Origin: Oscillospiraceae bacterium | GTDB taxonomy: Bacteria > Bacillota > Clostridia > Oscillospirales > Ruminococcaceae | Reading direction: 5' to 3' | NCBI GenBank assembly: GCA_017472735.1 | Contig: JAFUOD010000014.1 | Span: 1 to 64,000 of the forward strand | DNA: 64,000 bases | Shown: one piece after another, positions 7,855 through 19,839 of the stretch | Layout: every line of letters starts with the position of its first letter | How positions within the stretch are numbered: the stretch's first letter is position 1 | Translations under genes and position numbers: made by a program | The notes under the pieces: generated by a model | The model's input: only the letters and a program-made list of their open reading frames with translations | What the model was told of the DNA's origin: nothing | Database searches by the model: none

Positions 7855-9363
7855 ATGATTAGACGAGCAAAAACCGAAAACGGTTGGGTTAGAGGCATTG
7901 AAGCCGCCGACCCCAGAGTAACTGCATTTAAGGGCGTACCTTTTGCGGCACCTCCGATTGGTGAAAACCGCTGGAGAGCACCTCAGCCTTGCGCTGACTG
8001 GGAAGGCGACCTTGACTGCTCACGCTTTGCACCCATTGGAATGCAGGATACGCCCGGTATCGGCGACAACCTTTATAACCGCGAGTGGCACGTTGACCCT
8101 GAGATTCCGATGAGCGAGGACAGCTTGTATCTTAACATCTGGACAAATGCAAAGAGTGCCGACGAAAAGCTTCCTGTTTTGGTTTGGTACTTTGGCGGCG
8201 GACTTCAGTGGGGCTATACCGCAGAAATGGAATTTGACGGTGAAAGAATTGCAAGACGCGGAATTGTTGTTGTTTCAGTCAACTACCGTTTGGGCGTGTT
8301 TGGCTTTATGGCACACCCTGAGTTAACAGCAGCACAGCCCGATGCACCCACAAACTTTGCAAGCCTCGACCAGCAGGCAGGACTTAAGTGGGTTAAGCGA
8401 AACATTGCGGCATTTGGCGGCGACCCCGACAACATTACCATTGCAGGTCAGTCGGCAGGCGGCGGAAGCGTTATGAGCCAGATGACCTGTCCTCACAACT
8501 TTGGTTTGTTTAAAAGAGCAATCGTTCAGAGTGCGCTTATCAGCTCCCCTTACAGCGCAGGCGGCTTTGGCAGAGGTTTAGACCTTTCGATGGCTGAAAA
8601 GAACGGCGAGAACTTCTTAAAGTTCTTGGGTGTTGAAAACATTGAAGAAGCAAGAAAGCTTGACGCATTCTACATCAGAAATAAATACGGAGAATATGCT
8701 GCAGCAGGAAACCCGAGATTCTATACCTCGCTGGATAACAAGTTCTGCTACGGCGACCCTCAGACCTTGTTTGCCGAGGGCAAGCGTGCTGATGTTCAGG
8801 TTATGTTCGGCTGCACACATGATGAGTTCTTAAGCTCGATAAGAGCAAAAGACGAAGCAGATTTTAAGGCTAAGGTTAAAGATATCTTTGGTGACAAGGC
8901 TGACGAGTTCCTTAAGTTTGAGGAGGCTAACACCACCGATGGCAGAGGCGGATATGCAACCGTTAACGGCATTGAAATTGCGGCTAAGAAGCTTATGGAA
9001 ATTGACAAGAAGGGTCACAACAACTATTACTACATGTTCGACGTTCCGATGCCCGGATGGGATAACCCCGGCAGTTTCCACTCTTCGGAGCTTTGGTTCT
9101 TCTTTGAATCACTTGCAAAGTGCTGGAGACCTTTGACCGGCAAGTATTACGACCTTGCACGCCATATGTGCAACTATTACTGCAACTTTATTAAGTGCGG
9201 CGACCCCAACGGCGAAGACTTTGACGGCACTGAGATGCCCAAGTGGGGCGCTTACTCTGAGGAAGCACCTAACGGAATGGTATTCACTCCCGACGGATGT
9301 GTGCCGACAAGCGAAAACTCTGAGTTTGTAAGATTTCTTATTGACCACGTTAAGAATAAATAA
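7855..9363 (+). CDS. Type B carboxylesterase (para-nitrobenzyl esterase-like)
   Basis: A 502-residue alpha/beta hydrolase without a signal peptide, so cytoplasmic. It shows the family's early F-K-G-V-P-F-A-A-P-P-I-G-E-N-R-W block, the E-D-S-L-Y-L-N-I-W block, the oxyanion-hole W-Y-F-G-G-G-L, and the nucleophile elbow G-Q-S-A-G-G (Ser200). The catalytic His is probably in G-S-F-H-S-S-E-L. It would cleave carboxylic esters; the natural substrate is unknown, and deacetylation or deferuloylation of plant glycans is only a guess from the carbohydrate context. It is a single gene with its own promoter and terminator. Confidence 0.92.
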   Translation: MIRRAKTENGWVRGIEAADPRVTAFKGVPFAAPPIGENRWRAPQPCADWEGDLDCSRFAPIGMQDTPGIGDNLYNREWHVDPEIPMSEDSLYLNIWTNAKSADEKLPVLVWYFGGGLQWGYTAEMEFDGERIARRGIVVVSVNYRLGVFGFMAHPELTAAQPDAPTNFASLDQQAGLKWVKRNIAAFGGDPDNITIAGQSAGGGSVMSQMTCPHNFGLFKRAIVQSALISSPYSAGGFGRGLDLSMAEKNGENFLKFLGVENIEEARKLDAFYIRNKYGEYAAAGNPRFYTSLDNKFCYGDPQTLFAEGKRADVQVMFGCTHDEFLSSIRAKDEADFKAKVKDIFGDKADEFLKFEEANTTDGRGGYATVNGIEIAAKKLMEIDKKGHNNYYYMFDVPMPGWDNPGSFHSSELWFFFESLAKCWRPLTGKYYDLARHMCNYYCNFIKCGDPNGEDFDGTEMPKWGAYSEEAPNGMVFTPDGCVPTSENSEFVRFLIDHVKNK

Positions 9364-9379
9364 GTAAGTAAATACCTGC

Positions 9380-9416
9380 AACCCTCTGTGAAGTTAAGCT
9401 TTGCAGAGGGTTTTTG
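9380..9416 (+). terminator. Terminator of the esterase gene
   Basis: Stem AACCCTCTG/CAGAGGGTT (9380-9388 with 9404-9412) followed by a T-run. Confidence 0.85.
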
Positions 9417-9427
9417 ATTGGTAAAAA

Positions 9428-9487
9428 ACCGCCGTGCCGAGGCGTGGCGCACTGCAGGTGCGGCGAGTGCCAAGGCGTGGCGGCGGT
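9428..9487. repeat. GC-rich intergenic element with repeated GCCGAGGCGTGG-like units
   Basis: A 60-base GC-rich block between the esterase and AraC terminators. The units GTGCCGAGGCGTGGCG and GTGCCAAGGCGTGGCG are near-direct repeats about 35 bases apart, and the block is closed by CCGCC/GGCGG ends. In composition it resembles the GC-rich islands at 7716, 55432 and 58081, but it is not the same sequence. Confidence 0.45.
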
Positions 9488-9491
9488 GAAA

Positions 9492-9517
9492 AAGCGCCCG
9501 ATGAAAATCGGACGCTT
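9492..9517 (-). terminator. Terminator of the AraC regulator gene
   Basis: An 11-position stem, 9492-9502 with 9507-9517 (one G-U), loop of 4, followed on the minus strand by TTTTC, placed 12 bases beyond the AraC stop. Confidence 0.7.
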
Positions 9518-9528
9518 AGCTTTGATGT

Positions 9529-10389
9529 TTAATTTGGGTTAACTTGTTTTGAATACTTACCGGGAGACACACCGACAAAATTTGTAAAGCTTCGTATGAA
9601 GTTGGCATAATCCGAGAAGCCGGACTGATAACATGCCTCGGACACATTGCAGCCGTTATTTAAAAGCTTTTTGGCAAGTGCAATGCGCTGGTCAAGTATA
9701 TAAGTTCTTATAGTGAGACCTGTATATTTCTTGAATCGACGGCTTATGTACTTTCCGTTGAAGAAGAACTTCTCGGAAAGATCCTCTAACGTTATCTGTT
9801 CACTAAGGTGCTCTTGAATGTAAGTCATTACATTTTGAATAAGTTCGGGCATCAGGTTCTTTGTGTCATCATCCTGACCGGAGAGGAACAGACGGTTTAT
9901 ATAAATGAGGATTTGAGTTAAATATGAGTTGGACAAAAGACTGTATCCAAAGCCGACATGCCCGCGTGCATACTGGAATTTATCAAAAAGTTCTATAAAC
10001 TCTTCACGTTCACGGGGGGTAAGTTTTACTCGCTTAACTTGATTGATGTTGTCAATCCGGAAGCACTCGTCCAAGCTCACATCTTCATAAGAGAGCTTAT
10101 CCAAAAGGTCCTGCTTAATGTTAAGAACGATTCGGTCGTACTCACAGTCACCATTGCATGAGTGGGTATGAAATTGCTCGGGACTTATCAGCAGCATGTC
10201 ACCGGGTTCGCAGTCAAAGCATGACTGCTCGATATACATTTTGATGTTGCCGCCTAAGAAAAGGTAAATTTCGTAAGCGTCGTGACGATGATAAGACGGT
10301 GAAAGAGAATCTCTGGTTTGTTTGGTTCTGTTACGATAACATAAATACGGGTGAATTATCGGGTCAAACAATTTTTCAGGCATGGTCAT
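9529..10389 (-). CDS. AraC-family transcription regulator with cupin sensor
   Basis: A 286-residue regulator. The N-terminal 110 residues form a cupin-like sensing domain (H-R-H-D-A-Y-E-I-Y-L-F, then P-G-D-M-L-L-I-S-P). The C-terminal 100 residues carry the double helix-turn-helix of AraC proteins (L-E-D-L-S-E-K-F-F-F-N-G-K-Y-I-S-R-R-F-K-K, and V-S-E-A-C-Y-Q-S-G-F-S-D-Y-A-N-F). It lies 97 bases downstream of the M20 amidohydrolase on the same strand. Its ligand is unknown; this layout usually senses sugars. The closest targets would be the amidohydrolase or the glycan operon upstream. Confidence 0.9.
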   Translation of the reverse strand: MTMPEKLFDPIIHPYLCYRNRTKQTRDSLSPSYHRHDAYEIYLFLGGNIKMYIEQSCFDCEPGDMLLISPEQFHTHSCNGDCEYDRIVLNIKQDLLDKLSYEDVSLDECFRIDNINQVKRVKLTPREREEFIELFDKFQYARGHVGFGYSLLSNSYLTQILIYINRLFLSGQDDDTKNLMPELIQNVMTYIQEHLSEQITLEDLSEKFFFNGKYISRRFKKYTGLTIRTYILDQRIALAKKLLNNGCNVSEACYQSGFSDYANFIRSFTNFVGVSPGKYSKQVNPN

Positions 10390-10486
10390 TTAGCACCTCC
10401 TTGCAGTTATCTCACGCAATAAGTTGCTGATTTCCAAGAAAATTATACCACATCAAGTTACTTTTTGCAATACTTTAACAAAAAAA

Positions 10487-11656
10487 TTATTTTTTTGCCA
10501 ACCATAATAAGGCAATATGTGCAAATGCAGCCGAACCAAGGGGCAAAACAGCCTCGTTAAAACGAACTTTGGAATTGTGCGCGGGGTAATCTCCTTTTTC
10601 ATCATTAAAGCCTGCCGAGAGATAAATAAAGGCTGATGGAACCTTTTGAGCAACAAGAGCAAAATCCTCTGACGCTTGAGCGTGCATATTCGGTATTGAA
10701 GTAAGGTTTATTAAATTAAGGCTGTTAAGATATTCTACGGTTTTTTCGGTAAAGGAGCTGTCACAGATAAGCACAGGCACAGACGCTGACACTTTAAGCT
10801 CGGCTTTGCCGTTGAAAGCATTTGCAACAGTCTGCGAAATTTCTGAGATTCGTTTAAAAAGGCGGTTACGCTCGCTAAAGTCATTTGTACGCAGTGAGCC
10901 CTCTAACACGGCGCTGTTTGGAATTACATTTGCGGTTTCGCCGGCGGCTAATCTGCCGAAAGTAAGGGTAGATGACTTTTGGGGGTCAGCCTCACACGGG
11001 ATGAGTGCCTGAAGTGCAGAATAGATTTTAACCGCTATGTTTATAGGGTCAATTGTTAAATTTGGGTAAGCACCGTGCCCGCCCTTGCCTGTGACCTCGA
11101 TTTTAAACACATCAGCCGAATTCATCATTGCACCTGTGCTGTTATACATAAAACTTCCAATCGGAAGTCTGCCGGATGTGACATGAAACGCAAGCGCCGC
11201 ATTTACCTTTGGGTTTTCAAGAATTCCGTTTTCAATCATGTTTTTGCAGCCCTGCAGGCTTTCCTCGGCAGGCTGAAACATTAGCTTAACCGTGCCTTTA
11301 AGTGACGGCTCGTTCTCTTTAAGCATTTTTGCGGCAGTCAGCAGCATGGCAGCATGCAAATCGTGGCCGCAGGTGTGTGCACAGTTTGTTTTCGAGGAAA
11401 ACTCCTCACCGCTTTCTTCAATCCCCGGCAAAGCATCCATATCGGCACGAAGAAGGATTACCCTGTCCCCTCTGCCAACAGTTGCACCTATGCCTTTGCC
11501 GCAAGGATACGGCAGAATTCCGCATTGTTTCAAAGCTTTGGTCACATAAGATACAGCGTTGGGCATATCAAGCCCTGCCTCGGCATTTTGGTGAAAGAAT
11601 CTGCGATGATTTATTGTTTCCTCTTTCAATTCAAAAGCGCGCTTATAAAAATCCAT
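10487..11656 (-). CDS. M20-family amidohydrolase (hippurate/N-acyl-amino-acid hydrolase type)
   Basis: A 389-residue cytosolic metallo-amidohydrolase. It would cleave N-acyl or N-aroyl groups from amino acids. Motifs are L-R-A-D-M-D-A-L-P-G, C-A-H-T-C-G-H-D-L-H-A-A-M, F-Q-P-A-E-E-S, and the dimerization-domain G-K-G-G-H-G-A-Y-P. The start was set at the internal ATG at 11656, which has AGAGGAGA 6 bases upstream; the longer frame adds 20 residues without homology. The substrate cannot be read from sequence. It is followed by an AraC regulator. Confidence 0.88.
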   Translation of the reverse strand: MDFYKRAFELKEETINHRRFFHQNAEAGLDMPNAVSYVTKALKQCGILPYPCGKGIGATVGRGDRVILLRADMDALPGIEESGEEFSSKTNCAHTCGHDLHAAMLLTAAKMLKENEPSLKGTVKLMFQPAEESLQGCKNMIENGILENPKVNAALAFHVTSGRLPIGSFMYNSTGAMMNSADVFKIEVTGKGGHGAYPNLTIDPINIAVKIYSALQALIPCEADPQKSSTLTFGRLAAGETANVIPNSAVLEGSLRTNDFSERNRLFKRISEISQTVANAFNGKAELKVSASVPVLICDSSFTEKTVEYLNSLNLINLTSIPNMHAQASEDFALVAQKVPSAFIYLSAGFNDEKGDYPAHNSKVRFNEAVLPLGSAAFAHIALLWLAKK

Positions 11657-11712
11657 TTCAGTTCTCCTCTTTAAAAGTTTACACTTATTATTGCCTACAA
11701 ATTGAATAAAAA

Positions 11713-11746
11713 ACAAACAGGCGACGTTTTAGCGTCGCCTGTTTGT
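11713..11746 (-). terminator. Terminator of the glycan operon
   Basis: A perfect 14-bp stem (11713-11726 with 11733-11746), loop of 6, followed on the minus strand by GTTTTTTA-like T-rich sequence, directly after the solute-binding protein gene. Confidence 0.85.
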
Positions 11747-11760
11747 CTTTTAGTAGGTTA

Positions 11761-13188
11761 TTATGAAAGCTCTTGCATGGTGCTGTTAAGCTCATCAATG
11801 TAGTATATCAAGGATTCTGTATGCGATTCCTTAAGCTGTGCCCATGTAGCAGCATCCTGAGAGTGACCGTTAGATTCGAGAGCGCTTACGGTTGAAGCAA
11901 GCTGTGCGCCCAAACCGTCGCCATAAGATACCATTGCCTCGCCCGAATTAGCGATTTCGTAGCAGGTATCCCACATAGCAAGCATTTCTTCAGTCCATAA
12001 ATACTTTTCTTCGAGCTGACGGCGGTCAAACGATACAACGGTGGGGTCTAAGACCTTGAATCTTTCACATGCAGCAAATAAAGCAACACCCTCGGGATTC
12101 TCGGCACCCTTAACCATTACATAACCTGCAGGGGCACTTTCCATGTAATAGTTGCCATCGCCGTTGGGGTCACGAGGCATAGGAACGAACATAAGCTCGT
12201 TTTCGGTGATCTCGCCCCAGAAGGTGCGGTTAGATTCGGGAGTACCGGTGAATACATAAGTACCTGCAATTGCAAAGAGCAGCAAGCCATCCTTAAGGCC
12301 CTGACCTTCGCCGCCGTTTCTGATCGACCAGCCATTGTTCCACCAAGGATACATACATTCATTCTTGGAGAGATCGTAAATAAGGGTTGCGGCACGTTCG
12401 ATAGAGGGGTCATCAATGTTGCTTTCAAACAAACCTGTTTCGGGGTTCTTTCTTACAACAGTCTGACCGCAGGAACGCATGATGGAAGCGTCATAGCTCC
12501 AGCCGTCCAAAGCGTATCTGTCTTCGTCGGGATCGGAGAAGTCTAAGCACATTTCATAGAAAACATCCCATGTCCATTCGTCGTTATAGTAAAGCTCAGC
12601 AGGATCATCGAAGCCCCATTCTTCCATAACACGTCTGTTATAGCCGCAAACACGGTCAAACGAAGCGTCGGTAACGATCATATAGCGCTGATCGCCGAGT
12701 GCGAAGTATGTATCAACATATTCCTTCACGCCTGCCCAAAGAGGGTCATCATAATCGATGTAGTCGTTAACGGCCTGGAACATACCCTTAATGCACTGCG
12801 AAGGGAAGGTTTCGGTGTGTCCGGGATAGAAATCCGGTGGTGTACCGCCGAGAATGAGGTTGGCAAGATCGTCAAAACGGTACTGCCATTCACATTCATA
12901 CCATTCAATATCGCAACCATACTTTTCCTTAAAGGTCCAGAAACCGGTGTTTACGACTTCGTCCTCAGAGTAGTTATGGAATGCGTCCCACCATGCAAAC
13001 CACTTGATGTTTTTGCCTGCGGCCTCAACCAGACTTGCGTCGGGAAGGGTGATACCTGCAGCTGCAAGGATTGCTTCAGCATCTTCGGTTGAGAGGGTGA
13101 TATTAACGATTTCTCGTTGAGCTTTACCACAGCCTACAAGAGAAAATACCAAAAGCAATGTGAGAGCCAATGCTAATACTTTCTTCAT
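11761..13188 (-). CDS. Extracellular solute-binding lipoprotein (ABC sugar transport, family 1)
   Basis: A 475-residue secreted lipoprotein: a hydrophobic signal ends in the lipobox L-V-G-C with lipidated Cys20. The mature part has the aromatic-rich pattern of family 1 sugar-binding proteins (W-F-A-W-W-D-A-F-H-N, G-G-T-P-P-D-F-Y-P-G-H, and W-W-N-N-G-W). It is the last gene of an operon with GH5, GH29 and GH2 enzymes, which suggests it captures an oligosaccharide they release. No permease or ATPase gene is in this window, so it must work with a transporter encoded elsewhere or act only in binding. Confidence 0.85.
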   Translation of the reverse strand: MKKVLALALTLLLVFSLVGCGKAQREIVNITLSTEDAEAILAAAGITLPDASLVEAAGKNIKWFAWWDAFHNYSEDEVVNTGFWTFKEKYGCDIEWYECEWQYRFDDLANLILGGTPPDFYPGHTETFPSQCIKGMFQAVNDYIDYDDPLWAGVKEYVDTYFALGDQRYMIVTDASFDRVCGYNRRVMEEWGFDDPAELYYNDEWTWDVFYEMCLDFSDPDEDRYALDGWSYDASIMRSCGQTVVRKNPETGLFESNIDDPSIERAATLIYDLSKNECMYPWWNNGWSIRNGGEGQGLKDGLLLFAIAGTYVFTGTPESNRTFWGEITENELMFVPMPRDPNGDGNYYMESAPAGYVMVKGAENPEGVALFAACERFKVLDPTVVSFDRRQLEEKYLWTEEMLAMWDTCYEIANSGEAMVSYGDGLGAQLASTVSALESNGHSQDAATWAQLKESHTESLIYYIDELNSTMQELS

Positions 13189-13228
13189 AAAGTCCTCCTG
13201 ATATAATTATTTCAAAAAAGCACGGGGC

Positions 13229-16258
<3,030 letters not shown>

Positions 16259-17662
16259 TTATGCTGTGTAGATACCAACAAATGAGATTGCAGGCTGAGC
16301 TCGTGTTTCGATAAATTTAATTCTTAAGGAGCTTGTAACAAGGTCGTCGGTCTTGATGATTTTTTTATGACCGATAACCGTGCCTTTGGCGATTTCTGTA
16401 TATTCACCGTCGATTTCAGCCTCGATAACATAGCGTTCTACACGCTGGCTGTAAAGTATGTTTTCTTTAATTACAATGTGGCCTATGCTCTTTGCCTCAG
16501 CCCACTTAAAGGTTAAAGCGGCAGTTTTGTTTTCGGCAAAATAGCAGGTGTCGTAAGTGTCGGTCAAAAGCTTGTCGGGCTCGTTGCCCTCTTTAAACGA
16601 ATCGGCAGAAATTTCAGCATCGGATGCAATGTTATTTGCGAATGCCTTGTTAAGGTATTCGCCGATTTCGGCAAGACGTTTGACGTCGTTTTCGTGGAAA
16701 AGACCTGTGGGCATGGGCGGAATGTTTAAAAGGAAGGTTGCGTTTCCGCCTACTGAATTATAATAAACGTGCATCAAATCATCGAGGGTGCGAACCTTGT
16801 CGTCCTCGTAATCGTGATAGAACCAGCCCGGGCGGATGGAAGTGTTGACCTCGGCAGGGTACCAAACAAGGTCCGTTTCATCTTTTAATATCTCGCGGCT
16901 GCCAAGATCGCTGTCCCAAGCATGGATCTTGCGCTGACGGAATTCTTCATTATCCTCCTGCTGGCTGTTTTCCATTATTTTTTCGGTATCTCTTGTTCTT
17001 GCGGGAACAACGCTCCACTCAGCTTCACGGGTGTAGCCTGCTTCGTTGCCGCACCATCTTATATCGGGTCCGCAAACGTTAATGCAGGCGTTTGGCTGAA
17101 GCTGACGGATAACGCTGTAATATCTATCCCAATCGTAATATTGTTTTTTGCCGTTGGGGCCTTCGCCGCAGGCACCGTCAAACCAAACGCTGAAAACATC
17201 GCCGTAACCGGTCAAAAGCTCGGTAAGCTGAGCAACAAAGAAATCATCATATGCCTTGCCCTGACCGTAAACGCTTGCGTTTCTGTCCCAAGGTGAGAGG
17301 TAAACGCCAAACTTGATGCCGTGTTTTTTGCAGGCGGCGGCAACCTCACCGACAATATCCCTTTTAAACGGGCTGTGTTCAACAGTGTGGGTCGTAACCT
17401 TGCTGGGCCAGAGGCAGAAGCCGTCGTGGTGCTTGCAGGTTAAGATAAGACCCTTCATGCCTGCCGATTTAATTGCTTCAAGCCATTGTTCGGCATTGAA
17501 CAAAACGGGGTTGAAGATAGCTTCGTCCTCGTGTCCGTCGCCCCATTCGTTGCCTGTAAAGGTGTTAACGGTAAAGTGAACGAATGCATAAAATTCAAGC
17601 TCTTGAAAATCGAGCTGGCGTTTATGGGGAACAACACTTGTTAAACGTTCGGTTAAAGTCAT
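16259..17662 (-). CDS. GH29 alpha-L-fucosidase
   Basis: A 467-residue retaining glycosidase. Family blocks: F-V-H-F-T-V-N-T-F (29-37), T-C-K-H-H-D-G-F-C-L-W-P-S (75-87), nucleophile in V-W-F-D-G-A-C (Asp162), and the G-G-N-A-T-F-L-L-N-I-P-P signature. A C-terminal F5/8-type beta-sandwich follows. No signal peptide is present, so it works on imported sugars. GH29 enzymes cleave alpha-L-fucosides, and some tolerate the analogous L-galactosides. It sits between GH5 and GH2 genes with gaps of 27 and 18 bases, one operon. The acid/base residue was not assigned. Confidence 0.92.
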   Translation of the reverse strand: MTLTERLTSVVPHKRQLDFQELEFYAFVHFTVNTFTGNEWGDGHEDEAIFNPVLFNAEQWLEAIKSAGMKGLILTCKHHDGFCLWPSKVTTHTVEHSPFKRDIVGEVAAACKKHGIKFGVYLSPWDRNASVYGQGKAYDDFFVAQLTELLTGYGDVFSVWFDGACGEGPNGKKQYYDWDRYYSVIRQLQPNACINVCGPDIRWCGNEAGYTREAEWSVVPARTRDTEKIMENSQQEDNEEFRQRKIHAWDSDLGSREILKDETDLVWYPAEVNTSIRPGWFYHDYEDDKVRTLDDLMHVYYNSVGGNATFLLNIPPMPTGLFHENDVKRLAEIGEYLNKAFANNIASDAEISADSFKEGNEPDKLLTDTYDTCYFAENKTAALTFKWAEAKSIGHIVIKENILYSQRVERYVIEAEIDGEYTEIAKGTVIGHKKIIKTDDLVTSSLRIKFIETRAQPAISFVGIYTA

Positions 17663-17689
17663 AGCTGTCTCCTCTCGGATAGTAAAAGG

Positions 17690-18808
17690 TTAATAAGGGA
17701 TTCCTGTGATTCTTTGAATGAAATCGGGGTATTTAAACTTCACAAGGTCGCGCTCAAGCTCTCCGCCGGGGGTATCCCACAAAATGGGGCATATTCCCCT
17801 ATCGTAAGCATAGCTTGCAACGTCGTACATATATTGAGTTCTTACTTCTCTTGTCTTATTGTTGCCAAAGCAGCCGTATTCTCCGATAATTACGGGAATA
17901 TCCTTTTCGATAAGCTCATCTTCAACCATGTTAAGCCACATTTCAAGCTCGGCATAATCCTCGTCGCTTCCCCATGTGGTCTTTGCCTTGCCCCAGCTTA
18001 CATCCTCGCTTATAAGGGTAAGCGTTGAGGGACCGTAATAATGAACCGACACCGCAAGTCTGCCTGCAGGGTCGTTGGGAATGATGAACATATCGTCGCA
18101 AGCTCTTTCAATCGAGGTCCAGTAAGAGGCGATCAACAGATGGCGAGAGGCATTGTTGCCGCCCGAGCCTCTGACAATATCAACAAAAGCCTGATTGATG
18201 GTGTTGAACATATCAAATGCTTCCTGCTTGCCGTCGTCGCCGGCATAGGAATTCCATATTTCATCAAAGCCTACTTCGTTCATGGATTCGAACATGAGCT
18301 TGTCGCCGTAGTTTTTGAATCTTTTTGAAATCTGTTTCCAAAGGTTGGTGTATTTTTTAAGAGCACCGTCAAAATCTTCGGTAAATCTTTCGGGCCAGCT
18401 ATCGTGATGAGTGTTTAAAATGCAGTACATTCCGCTGTCTAAAATCCAGCCGACAACCTCTTCAATGCGGTCCATAAACTCTTTGCTGACGTTAAAATCT
18501 TCGTCGGACATGGTTTGCCAGCTGACAGGCAGACGCATTACGCCAAAGCCTGCTTCGGCACAGCATTTGATCATATCCTCGGTGATAACGGGGCTGCCCC
18601 ACGCTGTTTCAACTGATTCTACTTTTTTGCTTATCCAGTCACCGCTGCAGTCGAAGGTGTTTCCCAGATTGATTCCGACGCCCATTTCACGAACAAGACG
18701 CATGGTTGTAATTTCTCGCATTTCGCCCGAGACGACGTTATTTGAGCAAGCACAAAGAGCGATAAGCGCCAAAACCAGCGCACATAATAACGAAATAAAT
18801 CTTTTCAC
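17690..18808 (-). CDS. GH5 endoglucanase-like lipoprotein
   Basis: A 372-residue surface lipoprotein (lipobox ending at Cys21) with a GH5 TIM barrel. Motifs are G-I-N-L-G-N-T-F-D, G-V-M-R-L-P-V-S-W, N-T-H-H-D, the acid/base in M-N-E-V (Glu178) and the nucleophile in I-G-E-Y-G. The N-L-G-N-T and E-T-A-W-G-S-P pattern recalls subfamily 4, which includes xyloglucanases, but I cannot place it firmly. The start is a GTG with AAAGGAGG seven bases before it; the ATG eight codons upstream lacks this. First gene of the GH operon, it would cut the polymer outside the cell. Confidence 0.9.
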   Translation of the reverse strand: MKRFISLLCALVLALIALCACSNNVVSGEMREITTMRLVREMGVGINLGNTFDCSGDWISKKVESVETAWGSPVITEDMIKCCAEAGFGVMRLPVSWQTMSDEDFNVSKEFMDRIEEVVGWILDSGMYCILNTHHDSWPERFTEDFDGALKKYTNLWKQISKRFKNYGDKLMFESMNEVGFDEIWNSYAGDDGKQEAFDMFNTINQAFVDIVRGSGGNNASRHLLIASYWTSIERACDDMFIIPNDPAGRLAVSVHYYGPSTLTLISEDVSWGKAKTTWGSDEDYAELEMWLNMVEDELIEKDIPVIIGEYGCFGNNKTREVRTQYMYDVASYAYDRGICPILWDTPGGELERDLVKFKYPDFIQRITGIPY

Positions 18809-18861
18809 GGAAATTCCTCCTTTAACACGCAAGTGAATTGTGCAAAATAAACGATATTTCT

Positions 18862-18889
18862 ATTATAGAATACAATAAATCCGTCATAA
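18862..18889 (-). promoter_or_regulatory. Promoter candidate of the GH operon
   Basis: On the minus strand, TTATGA (18889-18884) and TATAAT (18867-18862) are 16 bases apart, about 55 bases before the GH5 start. The -10 box is perfect, the -35 weak, as expected for an activator-dependent promoter. Confidence 0.55.
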
Positions 18890-18943
18890 TCTCAACTTAG
18901 CATTTTGCCGTGTTTTTATCCTTTTTTGCTAATCAAAAATCAT

Positions 18944-19822
18944 CTACCTTTGTTTGCGATACTCGGCAGGGGTCATGCCGTTGACGTTTCTGAAAAGGCG
19001 TGTAAAGTAGCTGGGAGTTTCGATACCGATTTCAAACGCAACCTGTGCTATTGACATGTTTGTGTTTCTTAAAAGCTCCTCGGCGTGGCGAATCCTTAAG
19101 ATGTTGCAATATTCGGCATAATTCGTGCCTGTAAGCTCTTTAAACAAGCGGCTGAAGTGGCTGTAGCTCATGCCGACATATCTTGCCGCCTGTGCCATGT
19201 CAACCTTTTCCTGCGGATTTACAATCAAGCGGTTAATAAGCTCGTCGATAAGCTTAAGCTTTGATAAACTTGAGATGCCCATTTTAACGGTTATAAGGCC
19301 GATTTCTATCATTTGCGAAATGAGCTTTAGAATCAATGAGTTTCGGCTAAGCTCGAGAGCAACGGCGTTTTTGTCATCGCCTGCAATAGTTCTGCCGTCA
19401 GCTCTGTCGCAAAGCTCATAAAGCTTAAGCACAGTTTTCACTATCTCGCTGTCATTATCAAGCACAACAAACGGTTTAGATTCGTCTTCAAGAGCAAAGA
19501 ACATTTTCGAGTCGAAGCGCTCGGAAATGCAGGCGAAGAGATTGGTTGAAATCTGCAAAACGATATCCTCGACAGGAGTAATATTTTTACTGCCGTGAGT
19601 TGCAAGCGGCGGGACAAAGGAGATGGTGTTGTGGGGAATTTTAATTTCGTTGCCGTTGTGATAAATATATCTTTCGCCTTTTACAACAAAGGAAATCTCG
19701 TAATAAGAGTGGGAGTGGATCGGGTAATAATCAAAATCTCGTGAGGAATATTTAAAACAACTTATGTGTGCTTTCGAGGGAAGCTCATCGGACTGAAATG
19801 TTTTTTGGTAAATCAAATTCAT
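18944..19822 (-). CDS. AraC-family transcription regulator
   Basis: A 292-residue regulator with a cupin-type N-terminus (Y-Y-P-I-H-S-H-S-Y-Y-E-I-S-F-V) and a C-terminal AraC double HTH (M-A-Q-A-A-R-Y-V-G-M-S-Y-S-H-F-S-R-L-F-K, and I-A-Q-V-A-F-E-I-G-I-E-T-P-S-Y-F-T-R-L-F). It starts 17 bases after the amidohydrolase gene, so it is probably the last gene of the sugar-acid operon. It lies just upstream of the GH5-GH29-GH2 operon on the same strand. It could therefore couple sugar metabolism to glycan degradation. The ligand is not known. Confidence 0.9.
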   Translation of the reverse strand: MNLIYQKTFQSDELPSKAHISCFKYSSRDFDYYPIHSHSYYEISFVVKGERYIYHNGNEIKIPHNTISFVPPLATHGSKNITPVEDIVLQISTNLFACISERFDSKMFFALEDESKPFVVLDNDSEIVKTVLKLYELCDRADGRTIAGDDKNAVALELSRNSLILKLISQMIEIGLITVKMGISSLSKLKLIDELINRLIVNPQEKVDMAQAARYVGMSYSHFSRLFKELTGTNYAEYCNILRIRHAEELLRNTNMSIAQVAFEIGIETPSYFTRLFRNVNGMTPAEYRKQR

Positions 19823-19839
19823 TCACCTCGCATTCAAAA